Source: DATFXM01 sp035315885 (lineage in GTDB: Bacteria; Acidobacteriota; Blastocatellia; UBA7656). Taken from it: DNA of 40,733 nucleotides. The first letter of the stretch is position 1, and every line of letters starts with the position of its first letter. Positions 1-7,919 of this stretch are shown here, in pieces. Made by a program: the position numbers and the translations under genes. Under the pieces are notes generated by a model that was not told the origin of the DNA, did not search any database, and was given only the letters and a program-made list of their open reading frames with translations. Location: positions 1-40,733 of the forward strand of contig DATFXM010000180.1 of the NCBI GenBank assembly GCA_035315885.1, written 5' to 3'.

Positions 1-939
1 ACCGCCGCAGTTGAAGCCGGTGACCCCAAAGCGGTGCTCGCGCACTTCACACAGATAGGAGAGTTCCTCGAGAACCGAGGGACAAAAGTCGATACCCACG
101 TTCACATCATCGACTTTGGATACCTGGCGCTTCTGCTCGCATTGATGCAGCGGCGCGTGTCGTTCTCCGAAAGAATCAAGCTAAGGCTGGCGATTCTTTT
201 CCTGACCGGTGCCGTGTTGTTGCCGGTTTCGGTGTTTCTGATTCACTACGTGGGACTGAAGTACAGTCCGCTCCAGTCGATCGGGTGGGCGAGCATCGCT
301 GCAGATTTTGGAGGACTGCTGGTGATCCTGGCGATTGCGGGTGAGCTCGCCGGAGTGTGGCGGCATTTTCGTTCAACCCTTCCTAAGCCCGTGAGCGATA
401 ACCTCCGCAACGGCTGGAGCGAGAGTGCTCTGCTTAGCGGGGGAACGCTTCTGATTCTTGCGGGTTTCCTGCACGGTGCGTGGTACGCGGTGTTTTACCT
501 CGAACGACACGAAACCGGTGACCAGCGGCTACTCAGCGAGATCATCGACCGGGCGTCCGCTCGGAGGCCCGTAGTTGAAAACACCACCTCGGGAGTCGAT
601 CAATCGCTTACCGCTTACGGCGGGTTGCAGGCGGAGAAGGCCATCAACATCGCGGCGCACTCGCACTTGATCGAGTTTGGAATCGTGGCGATTCTGCTGG
701 CGTTTGCGCAGGAGCTGGTACTTCTGAAGGAGCGGTGGAAGCGCAGGTGGGTAGGGTTCCTGCTTGCGGGATCCGCGATTCTCCCGGTATTCGTGCTGCT
801 GGAGGGCCGCTTCGGATTGCCGGCCGGCGCAGTAGCCGATGGAGGCGGCTTCCTGATAATTCTCGCTCTCTCAGGAATGCTGGTTGGGGTGATCCGGCAC
901 GGCGCAGTCGTGGACGCTGCCACGGGTTACACGGAATGA
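1..939 (+). CDS. Polytopic membrane protein with two His-x-His helix units (5' end outside window)
   Basis: The frame is open to base 1, so the true start lies upstream and the visible GTG at 34 is probably internal. The protein is very hydrophobic. It contains two copies of a unit: a helix opening with His-x-His followed by acidic residue-Phe-Gly (His codons at 97 and 103, then 658 and 664), a basic loop, a helix with a conserved Pro, and a Gly-rich helix ending in Arg-His. Between them is a helix with the motif YAVF followed by a short polar stretch; the next gene carries the same parts. Paired His in membrane helices suggests haem or metal binding, but I do not recognise the family and assign no function. 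The stop overlaps the next start (ATGA at 936-939), so the two genes are probably translationally coupled and their products may assemble together. Confidence 0.75.
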   Translation, partial: TAAVEAGDPKAVLAHFTQIGEFLENRGTKVDTHVHIIDFGYLALLLALMQRRVSFSERIKLRLAILFLTGAVLLPVSVFLIHYVGLKYSPLQSIGWASIAADFGGLLVILAIAGELAGVWRHFRSTLPKPVSDNLRNGWSESALLSGGTLLILAGFLHGAWYAVFYLERHETGDQRLLSEIIDRASARRPVVENTTSGVDQSLTAYGGLQAEKAINIAAHSHLIEFGIVAILLAFAQELVLLKERWKRRWVGFLLAGSAILPVFVLLEGRFGLPAGAVADGGGFLIILALSGMLVGVIRHGAVVDAATGYTE

Positions 940-1427
940 GCTCGTCGAAAAAACTCTTGATGATTTCGGGTCTGGGCCTCGCGCTTTGGGGCATGGCTTT
1001 TGGGTTGTATTATGCTGTGTTTGCCGAGCATCAGGCACTCGACCGGATAGGGTCGTCACTGGCGATGAGTTTTGCTGAAGCCGCCTCTGGGCGAATGAGC
1101 GAGTCTGCGTCGTCGCTTAACGAGTATGCCGACGCTCAATATTCTTACGTGCGTTACGTCGACGTGCATTCGCACTGGATCGGCCTCGCGATGTTGCTGC
1201 TCTTGTTTGGATTGGTCAATGATCGGATCGCAGCTACCGAGCGCGGTCGTTTGGCGGTCGCGATATCGTTGGTTTTGGGATCAATGATTTTTCCATTGGG
1301 TGTCCTGCTTCAGGCGATCAGTCGCGGACCTTTAGGAAAAGGCGTAGCCGCGGCAGGCGCCGCCCTTGTGACACTCGGGCTCGTTGTTACAGCTTTTGGC
1401 TTCTGGCGGGCAAAGAGCCGCGCGTGA
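936..1427 (+). CDS. Small membrane protein, third copy of the His-x-His unit
   Basis: This 163-residue protein starts at the ATG at 936, overlapping the stop of the preceding gene. The frame is open further upstream, but that part reads as a shadow of the upstream gene. It begins with a helix containing YAVF and Glu-His, matching the helix in the middle of the upstream protein. Then come a polar segment and a helix opening with His-Ser-His (His codons at 1167 and 1173), a basic loop, a Pro-containing helix and a Gly-rich last helix. It is therefore one full unit, while the upstream gene holds at least one and a half. It looks like an intrinsic membrane protein of a duplicated family, possibly metal- or haem-binding; function unknown. 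The next gene starts 44 bases downstream after a clear Shine-Dalgarno. Confidence 0.75.
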   Translation: MSSSKKLLMISGLGLALWGMAFGLYYAVFAEHQALDRIGSSLAMSFAEAASGRMSESASSLNEYADAQYSYVRYVDVHSHWIGLAMLLLLFGLVNDRIAATERGRLAVAISLVLGSMIFPLGVLLQAISRGPLGKGVAAAGAALVTLGLVVTAFGFWRAKSRA

Positions 1428-1471
1428 TGTTTAGTTTTCCGGGACTGTGAAGCAGCGAAAGGAGCGCTTAA

Positions 1472-2404
1472 GTGAAGAAGAGAATTCTGAGTTGTGCACT
1501 GTTGGTTGTTGCAGGTGTGTTGCTGCCTTTGCGAGTCTTTGCCGGACAAGAACCAGGTTCTGCGGGCTCGAAGTCGGGAAAGGACGCAGGTGCACTCATT
1601 CAATTGCTGAAGTCGGCGAGAGTCGTAGAGTTGAATTTCGTGTGGGACCGGAACTCGCCGCTGCTTGGATTGAATCCGCCGTTCACGATTGGGCTTCAGA
1701 CGAGCCATCGCCAGACGAAAGGTATGATCCCAGGCGGCCTCACGTTTGCGGCGGACATGATGTTCTTCAGTGGACAGCACGGCGCTCCTACCATCGATGC
1801 ACTGGGTCACATATCCGACAACGGCAAGCACTTTGACGGGACTGATGCGGAATCGAACGAAGACGCGTCGGGATTGAAGAAACTCGGGATCGAGAATTAT
1901 CCTGCCGACAAGCTATTAAACAGGGCGGTGCTGCTTGACGTTGCGAGGTTCAAGAAACTGGATGCGCTCGGGCCCGGTTATGAGGTAACCGCGGCTGATC
2001 TTGAATCCACGGCGAAGGCGGAAGGCGTTGAGATCAGGCCGGGCGATTCGGTTTTGATCCGGACTGGATACGGGAAGTACTTCGAGTCAGATCGAGCGAA
2101 GTTCATGGGCCCGCGGCCAGGCCCCGGCGAGGGAGCTGCGCGTTGGCTGGCTTCGAAGAAGATTTTCTTGGCTGGCGACGACCAGATGAGTTTCGAGGTC
2201 GTAACCGACAAGGGGAGCATCTTCCCGTGTCACCGGATCTTGATTGGCGATAATGGGATCTACATTGTTGAGAATCTGAATCTGGAAGAGCTTGGGAAGA
2301 CTCTGGCGGATTTGAAGGTGTACGAGTTTGCTCTGGTCTTGAACCCTCCCAGGATCCGCGGAGCTACTGGAATGGCGGTCAACGCTTTTGCGATACTGCC
2401 ATAA
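1472..2404 (+). CDS. Exported cyclase-family (kynurenine formamidase-like) hydrolase
   Basis: A GTG start follows an AAAGGAG Shine-Dalgarno (1458-1464). The 310-residue product opens with a signal peptide of about 25 residues (two Lys, then a hydrophobic stretch ending in FA) and should act outside the cytoplasm. The body matches the cyclase / kynurenine formamidase-like superfamily (PF04199): a metal-site segment with HGAPTID followed by ALGH, a later RTGYG segment, a GDDQMSFE strand, and a C-terminal CH..LIGD plus ENLNLEEL signature typical of the family. The canonical HxGTHxD motif is altered so that the second His position reads Thr. Family members are usually metal-dependent amidases, formamidases or lactonases. 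The neighbourhood contains aryl-CoA genes, so an aromatic substrate is conceivable, but the signal peptide argues against direct channelling. Substrate unknown. Confidence 0.8.
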   Translation: MKKRILSCALLVVAGVLLPLRVFAGQEPGSAGSKSGKDAGALIQLLKSARVVELNFVWDRNSPLLGLNPPFTIGLQTSHRQTKGMIPGGLTFAADMMFFSGQHGAPTIDALGHISDNGKHFDGTDAESNEDASGLKKLGIENYPADKLLNRAVLLDVARFKKLDALGPGYEVTAADLESTAKAEGVEIRPGDSVLIRTGYGKYFESDRAKFMGPRPGPGEGAARWLASKKIFLAGDDQMSFEVVTDKGSIFPCHRILIGDNGIYIVENLNLEELGKTLADLKVYEFALVLNPPRIRGATGMAVNAFAILP

Positions 2405-2407
2405 GAG

Positions 2408-2449
2408 AGTGCTGAGTGACGAGTGCTGAGTGCTGAGTACTTGGTACTA
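2408..2449 (+). repeat. Heptad-phased repeat (six 7-bp words), single arm
   Basis: Four bases after the cyclase stop codon, six consecutive 7-bp words of the form RGTNNNN follow without a phase break: AGTGCTG three times, with AGTGACG in second place, then AGTACTT and GGTACTA. No opposing arm is visible in the 53-bp gap. The last two words resemble words three and four of the heptad tract at 25651. Confidence 0.75.
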
Positions 2450-2457
2450 TCTTCGGT

Positions 2458-3615
2458 ATGAGAGTAACGATCATCGGTGGTGGACCAGCGGGGCTGTATC
2501 TTTCGATCCTGATGAAAAAGCTCGAGCCGGCCGCCGACATTGCCGTGTACGAGCGCGATGGCCCAAACGATACCTTCGGCTGGGGCATTGTCTTTTCCGA
2601 CCAGACTTTTTCCTACCTCGAATCCAACGACCGGGAATCCTTCGAGAGAATAACCAGTGCGTGCGAGCGTTGGGACAACGTCGATGTGGTACATCGCGAT
2701 CAGAAGATAACAATTCGAGGTAACAATTTTTCCGGGATCGGACGGCTCGCCTTCTTGAACATCCTTCACCGGCGTTGCGCGGAGCTTGGTGTCATCATCG
2801 CATTCAACACTAATGTGACTGAGATAGAGCGGCTAAGGGAGTCAAGCGACTTGCTTGTTGGCTCCGACGGAGCAAACAGCGTGGTGCGCCGCACGTTTCA
2901 AGAGGCCTTCAAGCCGACGGTCGAGCTTCGAAAGAACAAGTACATCTGGCTCGGCACGCCGCGCAGGTTTGATGGGTTGACTCTCACGTTTCGGGCCACG
3001 AAGGAGGGAGCGTTTGCCGCGCATTCGTACAAGTTCAGCTCGAGCTACAGCACCTTCATTGTCGAATGCAGCGAGGATACGTGGGCGCGCGCGGGTTTCG
3101 AGAACAAGTCGGACAAAGAGACTTGTGAGTATCTGGCAGAAGTGTTCGCGCCCGACTTGAGCGGCGAGCCGCTTCTGTCAAACAACTTTGTGAAGTGGTT
3201 GAATTTTCCTCTTGTAAGGAACGGCTGCTGGCATCATCAAAACGTGGTGTTGCTGGGGGACGCGCTGCACACCGCGCATTTTTCGATTGGGTCAGGGACG
3301 AAGCTTGCGCTGGAGGATTCGATAGCTTTGGCCGATTGTTTTCGACAGACGCGCGCAGTAGATTTGGCGCTGGCTGAGTTTCAGCGCGTTCGAAAGCCGA
3401 TCGTCGACGGATATCAGGAGGCAGCGTATTCGAGTCTCCTTCTGTTCGAAAACGCGGAAGAGGAAATGAAGCTCGAGCCTATAGAGCTGGCTTACAAGCT
3501 TATGACGAGGAGTAAAAAGATAGATCATGAGAAGTTGAGAGTCCGCGATCCGGAGTTCATCGCGGCGTACGACGCTTGGAAGGAAAAAGACCGAGCCCTA
3601 AACCCGAAACCGTAG
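2458..3615 (+). CDS. Aryl-CoA flavin monooxygenase (salicylyl-CoA 5-hydroxylase-like N-terminal module)
   Basis: This 385-residue protein is a group A flavin monooxygenase. It has an N-terminal Rossmann motif IIGGGPAGLY (residues 5-14), a segment reading DTFGWGIVFSD, a DG motif (VGSDGANS, about 137) and the GD motif GDALHTAHFSIGSGTK near residue 267. The last segment and the N-terminal pattern are characteristic of the monooxygenase half of salicylyl-CoA 5-hydroxylase and 2-aminobenzoyl-CoA monooxygenase/reductase, which use FAD, O2 and NAD(P)H to hydroxylate an aryl-CoA ring. In those enzymes the module is fused to an Old Yellow Enzyme domain; here that partner is the next gene, two bases after this stop. 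A thioesterase follows. Expected cytoplasmic. The substrate (salicylyl-, anthraniloyl- or another aryl-CoA) cannot be told from sequence. Confidence 0.85.
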   Translation: MRVTIIGGGPAGLYLSILMKKLEPAADIAVYERDGPNDTFGWGIVFSDQTFSYLESNDRESFERITSACERWDNVDVVHRDQKITIRGNNFSGIGRLAFLNILHRRCAELGVIIAFNTNVTEIERLRESSDLLVGSDGANSVVRRTFQEAFKPTVELRKNKYIWLGTPRRFDGLTLTFRATKEGAFAAHSYKFSSSYSTFIVECSEDTWARAGFENKSDKETCEYLAEVFAPDLSGEPLLSNNFVKWLNFPLVRNGCWHHQNVVLLGDALHTAHFSIGSGTKLALEDSIALADCFRQTRAVDLALAEFQRVRKPIVDGYQEAAYSSLLLFENAEEEMKLEPIELAYKLMTRSKKIDHEKLRVRDPEFIAAYDAWKEKDRALNPKP

Positions 3616-3617
3616 TC

Positions 3618-5093
3618 ATGTGGCATCCCGCTAATCCAATTCGTCACAGGATCTCACCGACACGTTGGCCGTCTGCCGAAGAGGCTGCGGGTTCCCTGTT
3701 ATTCAAGCCAATCGATATTGGTATGGTGACGCTTGAAAGCAGAACCTGGGTGCCGGCGATGGTGCCTTGGCGCGCAACCGAAGACGGTCTTGTGACGCGA
3801 AACATTCTCGATTGGTACGGCAGATTTGCGCGAGGCCGCCCTGGTGCGATCGTGGTGGAGGCCACCGGTGTTCGCGATATACCCAGCGGGCCTTTGCTCC
3901 GAATAGGTCACGATCGATTCATCCCCGGCCTGCGGGAGCTGGTCGAAACGGTAAAACGCGAGAGCCAGGGTCACACCAGGTTGTTCATCCAGGTCATCGA
4001 TTTCCTCGCGGTAAAGCGAAGACCGGCGCAGGAAATTTTTTTCGCTCGGTTTTTTGAGGTCAAACCGCAGCACCTCGCCGCGCTCGCCGAAGCAACACGG
4101 AACGACTGCTGGTTAACCGCTGGAGAGGACGAAGTGCGGCGCTTCCTCGCCTCCAGTCCCGATGAACTGATCGATCAAGTCCTTGACGAGCGAGAGCTGG
4201 AATCGCTTAGGTTCGGATATCGCGAACGCGTTACAGATTTACACCTGCCGCACGTTCGCGAACTGCCGCAGGTGTTGCCGGGGGTCTTTGCTGAGGCAGC
4301 GGTGCGCGCGAAGGAGGCGGGTTTTGACGGGGTCGAGCTGCATTACGCTCACGCATACACGATGGCGTCGTTCTTGAGCGCCAAGAATCATCGAACGGAT
4401 GGTTACGGAGGCTCGCGGGCAGATCGAGTCCGGCTGCCGCTCGAAGTTTATCGCGCGGTGCGCTCGGCGGTTGGCGGGGACTACGTCGTGGGCGTGCGAT
4501 TCTTAGGCGACGAGGTAGTTCCCGGCGGCAGCAACCTCGAAGACGCGGTGTATTTCGGTGTAGAATTCGCAATCGCCGGGTTTGATTACCTGTCGGTTTC
4601 AAAAGGCGGGAAGTTCGATGATGCCAGGCAGCCAAAAGTGGGTCACGCGGTGTACCCATACACGGGACGAAGCGGCTACGAGTGCATGCCCACGGTGATA
4701 TCGGACGAGCGCGGCCCCTTCTGTCGTAACGTGCCGCTTGGGGCGGCGATAAAAAGAGCGATAATCGGCGCGGGTCTTCGGACGCCGGTGGTGACGTCGG
4801 GCGGAATCGGGACCTTCGAACATTGCGAGCAGATACTGGAGCGGGGGGAGGCTGATATCATCGCAGCCGCGCGGCAATCGCTCGCCGACCCTGATTGGTT
4901 CCTGAAAGTCAGACTTGGTCGCGGACTCGAAGTTCGCCGCTGTACTTACACAAACTACTGCGAAGCGCTGGATCAACTGCACAGGCAGGTGACGTGCAAG
5001 TTGTGGGACCGGGTCGGTCTTGACGAAGAAGGAGTGAGTCTCAGCGAGGATGGTAAGCGCCGGCTCCTGCCCCCGTCGTGGGAACCGGGTTGA
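3618..5093 (+). CDS. Old Yellow Enzyme-family NADH:flavin oxidoreductase, partner module of the monooxygenase
   Basis: I chose the ATG at 3618, two bases after the monooxygenase stop; an in-frame TTG at 3576 would overlap that gene. The 491-residue protein is an FMN TIM barrel. Its catalytic pair sits in LHYAHAYTMASFLS, followed by N.RTDGYGGS, and the C-terminal phosphate-binding loop is TSGGIGTFEHCEQIL. Two things are unusual. About 45 residues precede the barrel, and the usual QLxHxGR strand reads IQVIDFLAVKRRP, followed by a charged insertion before the catalytic helix. The C-terminus has Cys residues (CTYTNYC and a later TC) but not a full iron-sulfur set. By analogy with 2-aminobenzoyl-CoA monooxygenase/reductase it may hydrogenate the ring product of the preceding enzyme; this is inference from gene order and family. 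Confidence 0.8.
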   Translation: MWHPANPIRHRISPTRWPSAEEAAGSLLFKPIDIGMVTLESRTWVPAMVPWRATEDGLVTRNILDWYGRFARGRPGAIVVEATGVRDIPSGPLLRIGHDRFIPGLRELVETVKRESQGHTRLFIQVIDFLAVKRRPAQEIFFARFFEVKPQHLAALAEATRNDCWLTAGEDEVRRFLASSPDELIDQVLDERELESLRFGYRERVTDLHLPHVRELPQVLPGVFAEAAVRAKEAGFDGVELHYAHAYTMASFLSAKNHRTDGYGGSRADRVRLPLEVYRAVRSAVGGDYVVGVRFLGDEVVPGGSNLEDAVYFGVEFAIAGFDYLSVSKGGKFDDARQPKVGHAVYPYTGRSGYECMPTVISDERGPFCRNVPLGAAIKRAIIGAGLRTPVVTSGGIGTFEHCEQILERGEADIIAAARQSLADPDWFLKVRLGRGLEVRRCTYTNYCEALDQLHRQVTCKLWDRVGLDEEGVSLSEDGKRRLLPPSWEPG

Positions 5094-5131
5094 GTGGATT
5101 TCTTTTAGCGAAAGAAGAGGAACTTTTTGAG

Positions 5132-5581
5132 ATGATGTACTGGCGCGAAATAACGGTGAACTGGGGAGAGTCTGATCCTTTTGGGCTGGTTTATTATCCG
5201 CGCATGCTGGCCTGGTTTAACGATACTGAGCACGAGCTATTTCGAACGCTGGGTTATCCGATCGACAAGATGATACAAAACGATCGCACTACGTTTGTGA
5301 TGGGAGAGATTGCGTTTCGGTTTATCGGGCCGGCCGCTTACGGGGACCGGGTGACGTTGAAGCTCGAGTTAACCGAAATGCGCGAGCGGACGCTTCATTG
5401 GCATTGCACGGCTAAGCGGACGTTGACTGGTGAGCCGGTGACGGAAGGGAGGGCTACGCGAGTCTACGCTCGGATCAACGAGGACGGTACGCTCAAGTCG
5501 GTTGCGATACCTGAATCGATGCGCCGGGTGCTCACTTCGAGTGTGATCAGCTCAACAGGCAAGAATAACGTGAAGGAGTGA
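5132..5581 (+). CDS. Hotdog-fold acyl-CoA thioesterase (4HBT family)
   Basis: I prefer the ATG at 5132, preceded by AAGAGG (5115-5120), over the GTG at 5078 that overlaps the upstream gene; this gives 149 residues. The N-terminus carries the 4-hydroxybenzoyl-CoA thioesterase loop: WGESDPFGLVYYPRML, with the catalytic-type Asp at residue 15, followed by a helix and the long strands of a hotdog fold. Length is normal for the family. Members hydrolyse acyl- or aryl-CoA thioesters in the cytoplasm. Placed directly after the aryl-CoA monooxygenase and reductase, its likely job is release of the free acid from their CoA product, like gentisyl-CoA hydrolysis in the salicylyl-CoA route. The E1 alpha gene starts 24 bases downstream, so the run is probably one transcript. 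Confidence 0.8.
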   Translation: MMYWREITVNWGESDPFGLVYYPRMLAWFNDTEHELFRTLGYPIDKMIQNDRTTFVMGEIAFRFIGPAAYGDRVTLKLELTEMRERTLHWHCTAKRTLTGEPVTEGRATRVYARINEDGTLKSVAIPESMRRVLTSSVISSTGKNNVKE

Positions 5582-5605
5582 ATCTTGATGGAGTGATCTC
5601 GAATT

Positions 5606-6754
5606 ATGGCGCAAACGTCGAGACTGATGAATCTGCCGGACTACCCGGCGGAAATCCAGGCTGACCCTCGGGACCTCCCCTACACCGAAGAAGCCTACCT
5701 GCGCATGTACTCGGCGATGACGCTCGCTCGCACCTTCGAAGAAAAACTCGGCAGCCTCTATCGCCAAGGCAAAATCTTCGGCGCAGTCTACCTGGGCATG
5801 GGACAGGAAGCGACATCAGTCGGCTGCATAAGCCTCCTCGAAAAACAGGATCTCTTTTCAACCGTCGCCCGTAACCTCTCGGCCTGGTTTTATCGAGGCG
5901 AAAAACCCGAACGCGTCTTAGCTCGATGGTTCGGAAAGGATCAGTCGCCGTCGAACGGCCGGGAGCTCGGCCTTTTTCTCGCCGACCTGGACGACATCGG
6001 CATATTCCCGTATCACAACGGCTCGATGGCATCGTGGATACCCGCGGGCGCGGGCTTTGCCCTCACGATGAAACTGCGAAAACTACGCAACATCGTGCTG
6101 TGCTTCACCGGCGACGGCGCCACCAGTCCCGGCGATTTCTACGAAGGGTTGAACCTCGCTGCGATTCACAAACTGCCGCTGGTCATCATCTGCGAGGTCA
6201 ACCAGTTCGCTTATTCGACTCCCATCGAACTGCAGATGCCGGTCAAAGACGTTGCGGAGCGTGCATCGGCGTTCAACATCTACTCCGAGACCGCATTCGG
6301 AAACGACCTGTTCACCGTAATCGACGCGGCCCGGCGAGGAATCGAGCACGCGCGTTCGGGCAAGGGCCCCGCGCTTATTGAGTTCAAGACGTTTCGACAG
6401 CGCGGACACGGCGAACACGACGACATGGGATACGTATCCCCCGAGTTGCGTGACTTTTGGGAAAAGCGGGACCCTATCGCGATGTACCGCCGGTGGCTGA
6501 TTGAGCGAGCGGGAATAAAAGCCGGCATGCTGACCCGCATTGACGAGGTAGCAGTGCGTCAGATTGAAGAAGCGGTTCGCTATGCCGAATCGCTGCCGTA
6601 TCCACTCGCTGAGTCGGTGACCGATCGTTTGTTTGCGCCTTCGCCTCACGACGTGAAGGATTCAGATCGAGAGAACATTTACGAACCGATTGAACACCCC
6701 GCCGTGCCCTCGCTGACGGCGCGGCAAGATCGTTCAGGCGGTGGCCATTTTTAG
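5606..6754 (+). CDS. Thiamine diphosphate-dependent 2-oxoacid dehydrogenase E1, alpha subunit
   Basis: The 382-residue protein has the thiamine diphosphate fold of E1 alpha subunits: a GQEA segment near residue 67, the cofactor motif GDGATSPGDFYEGLN starting at Gly169, and the metal-side Asn at 199 in CEVNQFAYS. The usual ENN reads EVN, keeping the second Asn. The C-terminal loop RGHGEHDD lacks the Ser phosphorylated in mitochondrial homologues. With the beta subunit downstream it would oxidatively decarboxylate pyruvate, a branched-chain 2-oxoacid or acetoin and pass the acyl group to an E2 lipoyl domain. No E2 or E3 is in the window, so the acceptor and substrate are open. It follows the thioesterase by 24 bases in the same direction. 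Confidence 0.88.
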   Translation: MAQTSRLMNLPDYPAEIQADPRDLPYTEEAYLRMYSAMTLARTFEEKLGSLYRQGKIFGAVYLGMGQEATSVGCISLLEKQDLFSTVARNLSAWFYRGEKPERVLARWFGKDQSPSNGRELGLFLADLDDIGIFPYHNGSMASWIPAGAGFALTMKLRKLRNIVLCFTGDGATSPGDFYEGLNLAAIHKLPLVIICEVNQFAYSTPIELQMPVKDVAERASAFNIYSETAFGNDLFTVIDAARRGIEHARSGKGPALIEFKTFRQRGHGEHDDMGYVSPELRDFWEKRDPIAMYRRWLIERAGIKAGMLTRIDEVAVRQIEEAVRYAESLPYPLAESVTDRLFAPSPHDVKDSDRENIYEPIEHPAVPSLTARQDRSGGGHF

Positions 6755-6820
6755 TCAGGCTGTTTGCCGCCCGCTTTGGCGACGGCACGGCAGCCCTAGA
6801 GCAAAGTCTCTGGTCCAACG

Positions 6821-7795
6821 ATGTCACAACTGACTTACCTCCAAGCGATCTCCGACGCCCTGCGGTTCGAAATGCGTCGCGATCCGGGGGTGCTGCTGCT
6901 CGGCGAAGACATCGGAACCTTCGGCGGCGCGTTCAAGATCACTCAAGGTTTTCTGGAGGAGTTCGGACCAGAGCGCGTCATCGATACGCCTATCGCCGAG
7001 TCGGGTTTTGTAGGCGCGGCGTGCGCGGCGGCGACCGCAGGATTCCGCCCGGTAGTCGAGTTCCAGTTCATCGATTTCATAGCGTGTGCGTTTGACCAGA
7101 TCGTGAACTATGCGGCGAAGTGTCACTACAGGTGGGGCATTCAGATGCCGGTCGTGTTTCGTGGACCGACCGGTGGCGGGATACACGCCGGGCCTTATCA
7201 TTCACAAAACCCGGAGGCATGGTTTGCGCATACCCCGGGTCTGAAAGTAGTACTGCCCTCGACCGCGCGCGACGCTAAGGGCCTGTTGCTCGCGTCCATC
7301 CGCGACAACAACCCGATAGTGTTTCTCGAGAACAAGTTTCTGTACAGGCATTATCGTGAAGATGTGCCCGAAGGGGATCACGCGGTGCCTATCGGTCTTG
7401 CGGCGCTGCGCACTATCGGGGCAGACCTGTCGATCATCAGCTACGGTGCGGCTGTCCATCTGTGTGTGGAGGTTGCACGGCTTCTGGAAGCGGAGGGAGC
7501 TTCAGCCGAAGTGGTGGATCTTCGCTCGCTGGTTCCACTGGACCGCAAGACGGTATTAGACAGTGTGAAGAAGACCGCGCGTGCACTGGTGGTTCACGAA
7601 GCGAACATGACTGCTGGATTTGGAGCGGAGATTGTGGCGCTCATTGCGCAGGAAGCATTTGACTATCTGGATGCGCCGGTGATGCGGGTTGCTTCGCTTG
7701 ACGTGCCGGTGCCGTTCAGTCCGCCGCTCGAGCAGGCTATGCTGCCGTCAGTCGACAAGATCCTGGAGGCTGCGCGGAGGGTGCTGGAGTACTGA
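6821..7795 (+). CDS. 2-oxoacid dehydrogenase E1, beta subunit
   Basis: This 324-residue protein has the classical E1 beta layout: GEDIGTFGG near residue 28, TPIAESG with the cofactor-activating Glu60, a central PTGGG..AGPYHSQ segment, LPSTARDAKGLL, and a transketolase C-terminal domain with VVDLRSLVPLD. It follows the alpha subunit by 66 bases on the same strand; together they form the alpha2beta2 E1 heterotetramer in the cytoplasm. The next gene is an unrelated ABC ATPase, so E2 and E3 must be encoded elsewhere. The Shine-Dalgarno before the ATG is weak. The gene is followed six bases after its stop by a short heptad repeat tract. Confidence 0.9.
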   Translation: MSQLTYLQAISDALRFEMRRDPGVLLLGEDIGTFGGAFKITQGFLEEFGPERVIDTPIAESGFVGAACAAATAGFRPVVEFQFIDFIACAFDQIVNYAAKCHYRWGIQMPVVFRGPTGGGIHAGPYHSQNPEAWFAHTPGLKVVLPSTARDAKGLLLASIRDNNPIVFLENKFLYRHYREDVPEGDHAVPIGLAALRTIGADLSIISYGAAVHLCVEVARLLEAEGASAEVVDLRSLVPLDRKTVLDSVKKTARALVVHEANMTAGFGAEIVALIAQEAFDYLDAPVMRVASLDVPVPFSPPLEQAMLPSVDKILEAARRVLEY

Positions 7796-7800
7796 GCGGG

Positions 7801-7834
7801 GGTCCTGAGTCCTGACTCTGAGTTCTGAGTTTTT
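7801..7834 (+). repeat. Short heptad repeat after the E1 beta gene, single arm
   Basis: Five words follow the stop codon at 7795: GGTCCTG, AGTCCTG, a 6-bp slip (ACTCTG), AGTTCTG and AGTTTTT. Apart from the slip they keep the 7-bp RGTNNNN register seen elsewhere in the window. The tract ends in a T run. No opposing arm is seen before the next gene at 7920. Confidence 0.6.
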
Positions 7835-7919
7835 CGAGTTCCTTGGCGTTTTGATCGAGCGCTCGCCTCAGCGAATCTTCGTCACAAGCTGATTTTCTCC
7901 GACATCTCGTGGTTTTCCT

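Noticed and set aside
3576..3620. A frameshift splitting a single monooxygenase-reductase gene
   Set aside because: The first protein ends with a complete-looking domain, a stop is followed by an ATG two bases later, and nothing in the sequence marks an error. It cannot be fully excluded without reads or relatives.
5606..7795. Naming the E1 pair specifically as pyruvate, acetoin or branched-chain dehydrogenase
   Set aside because: Motifs seen here are common to all three and no E2 is available to decide.
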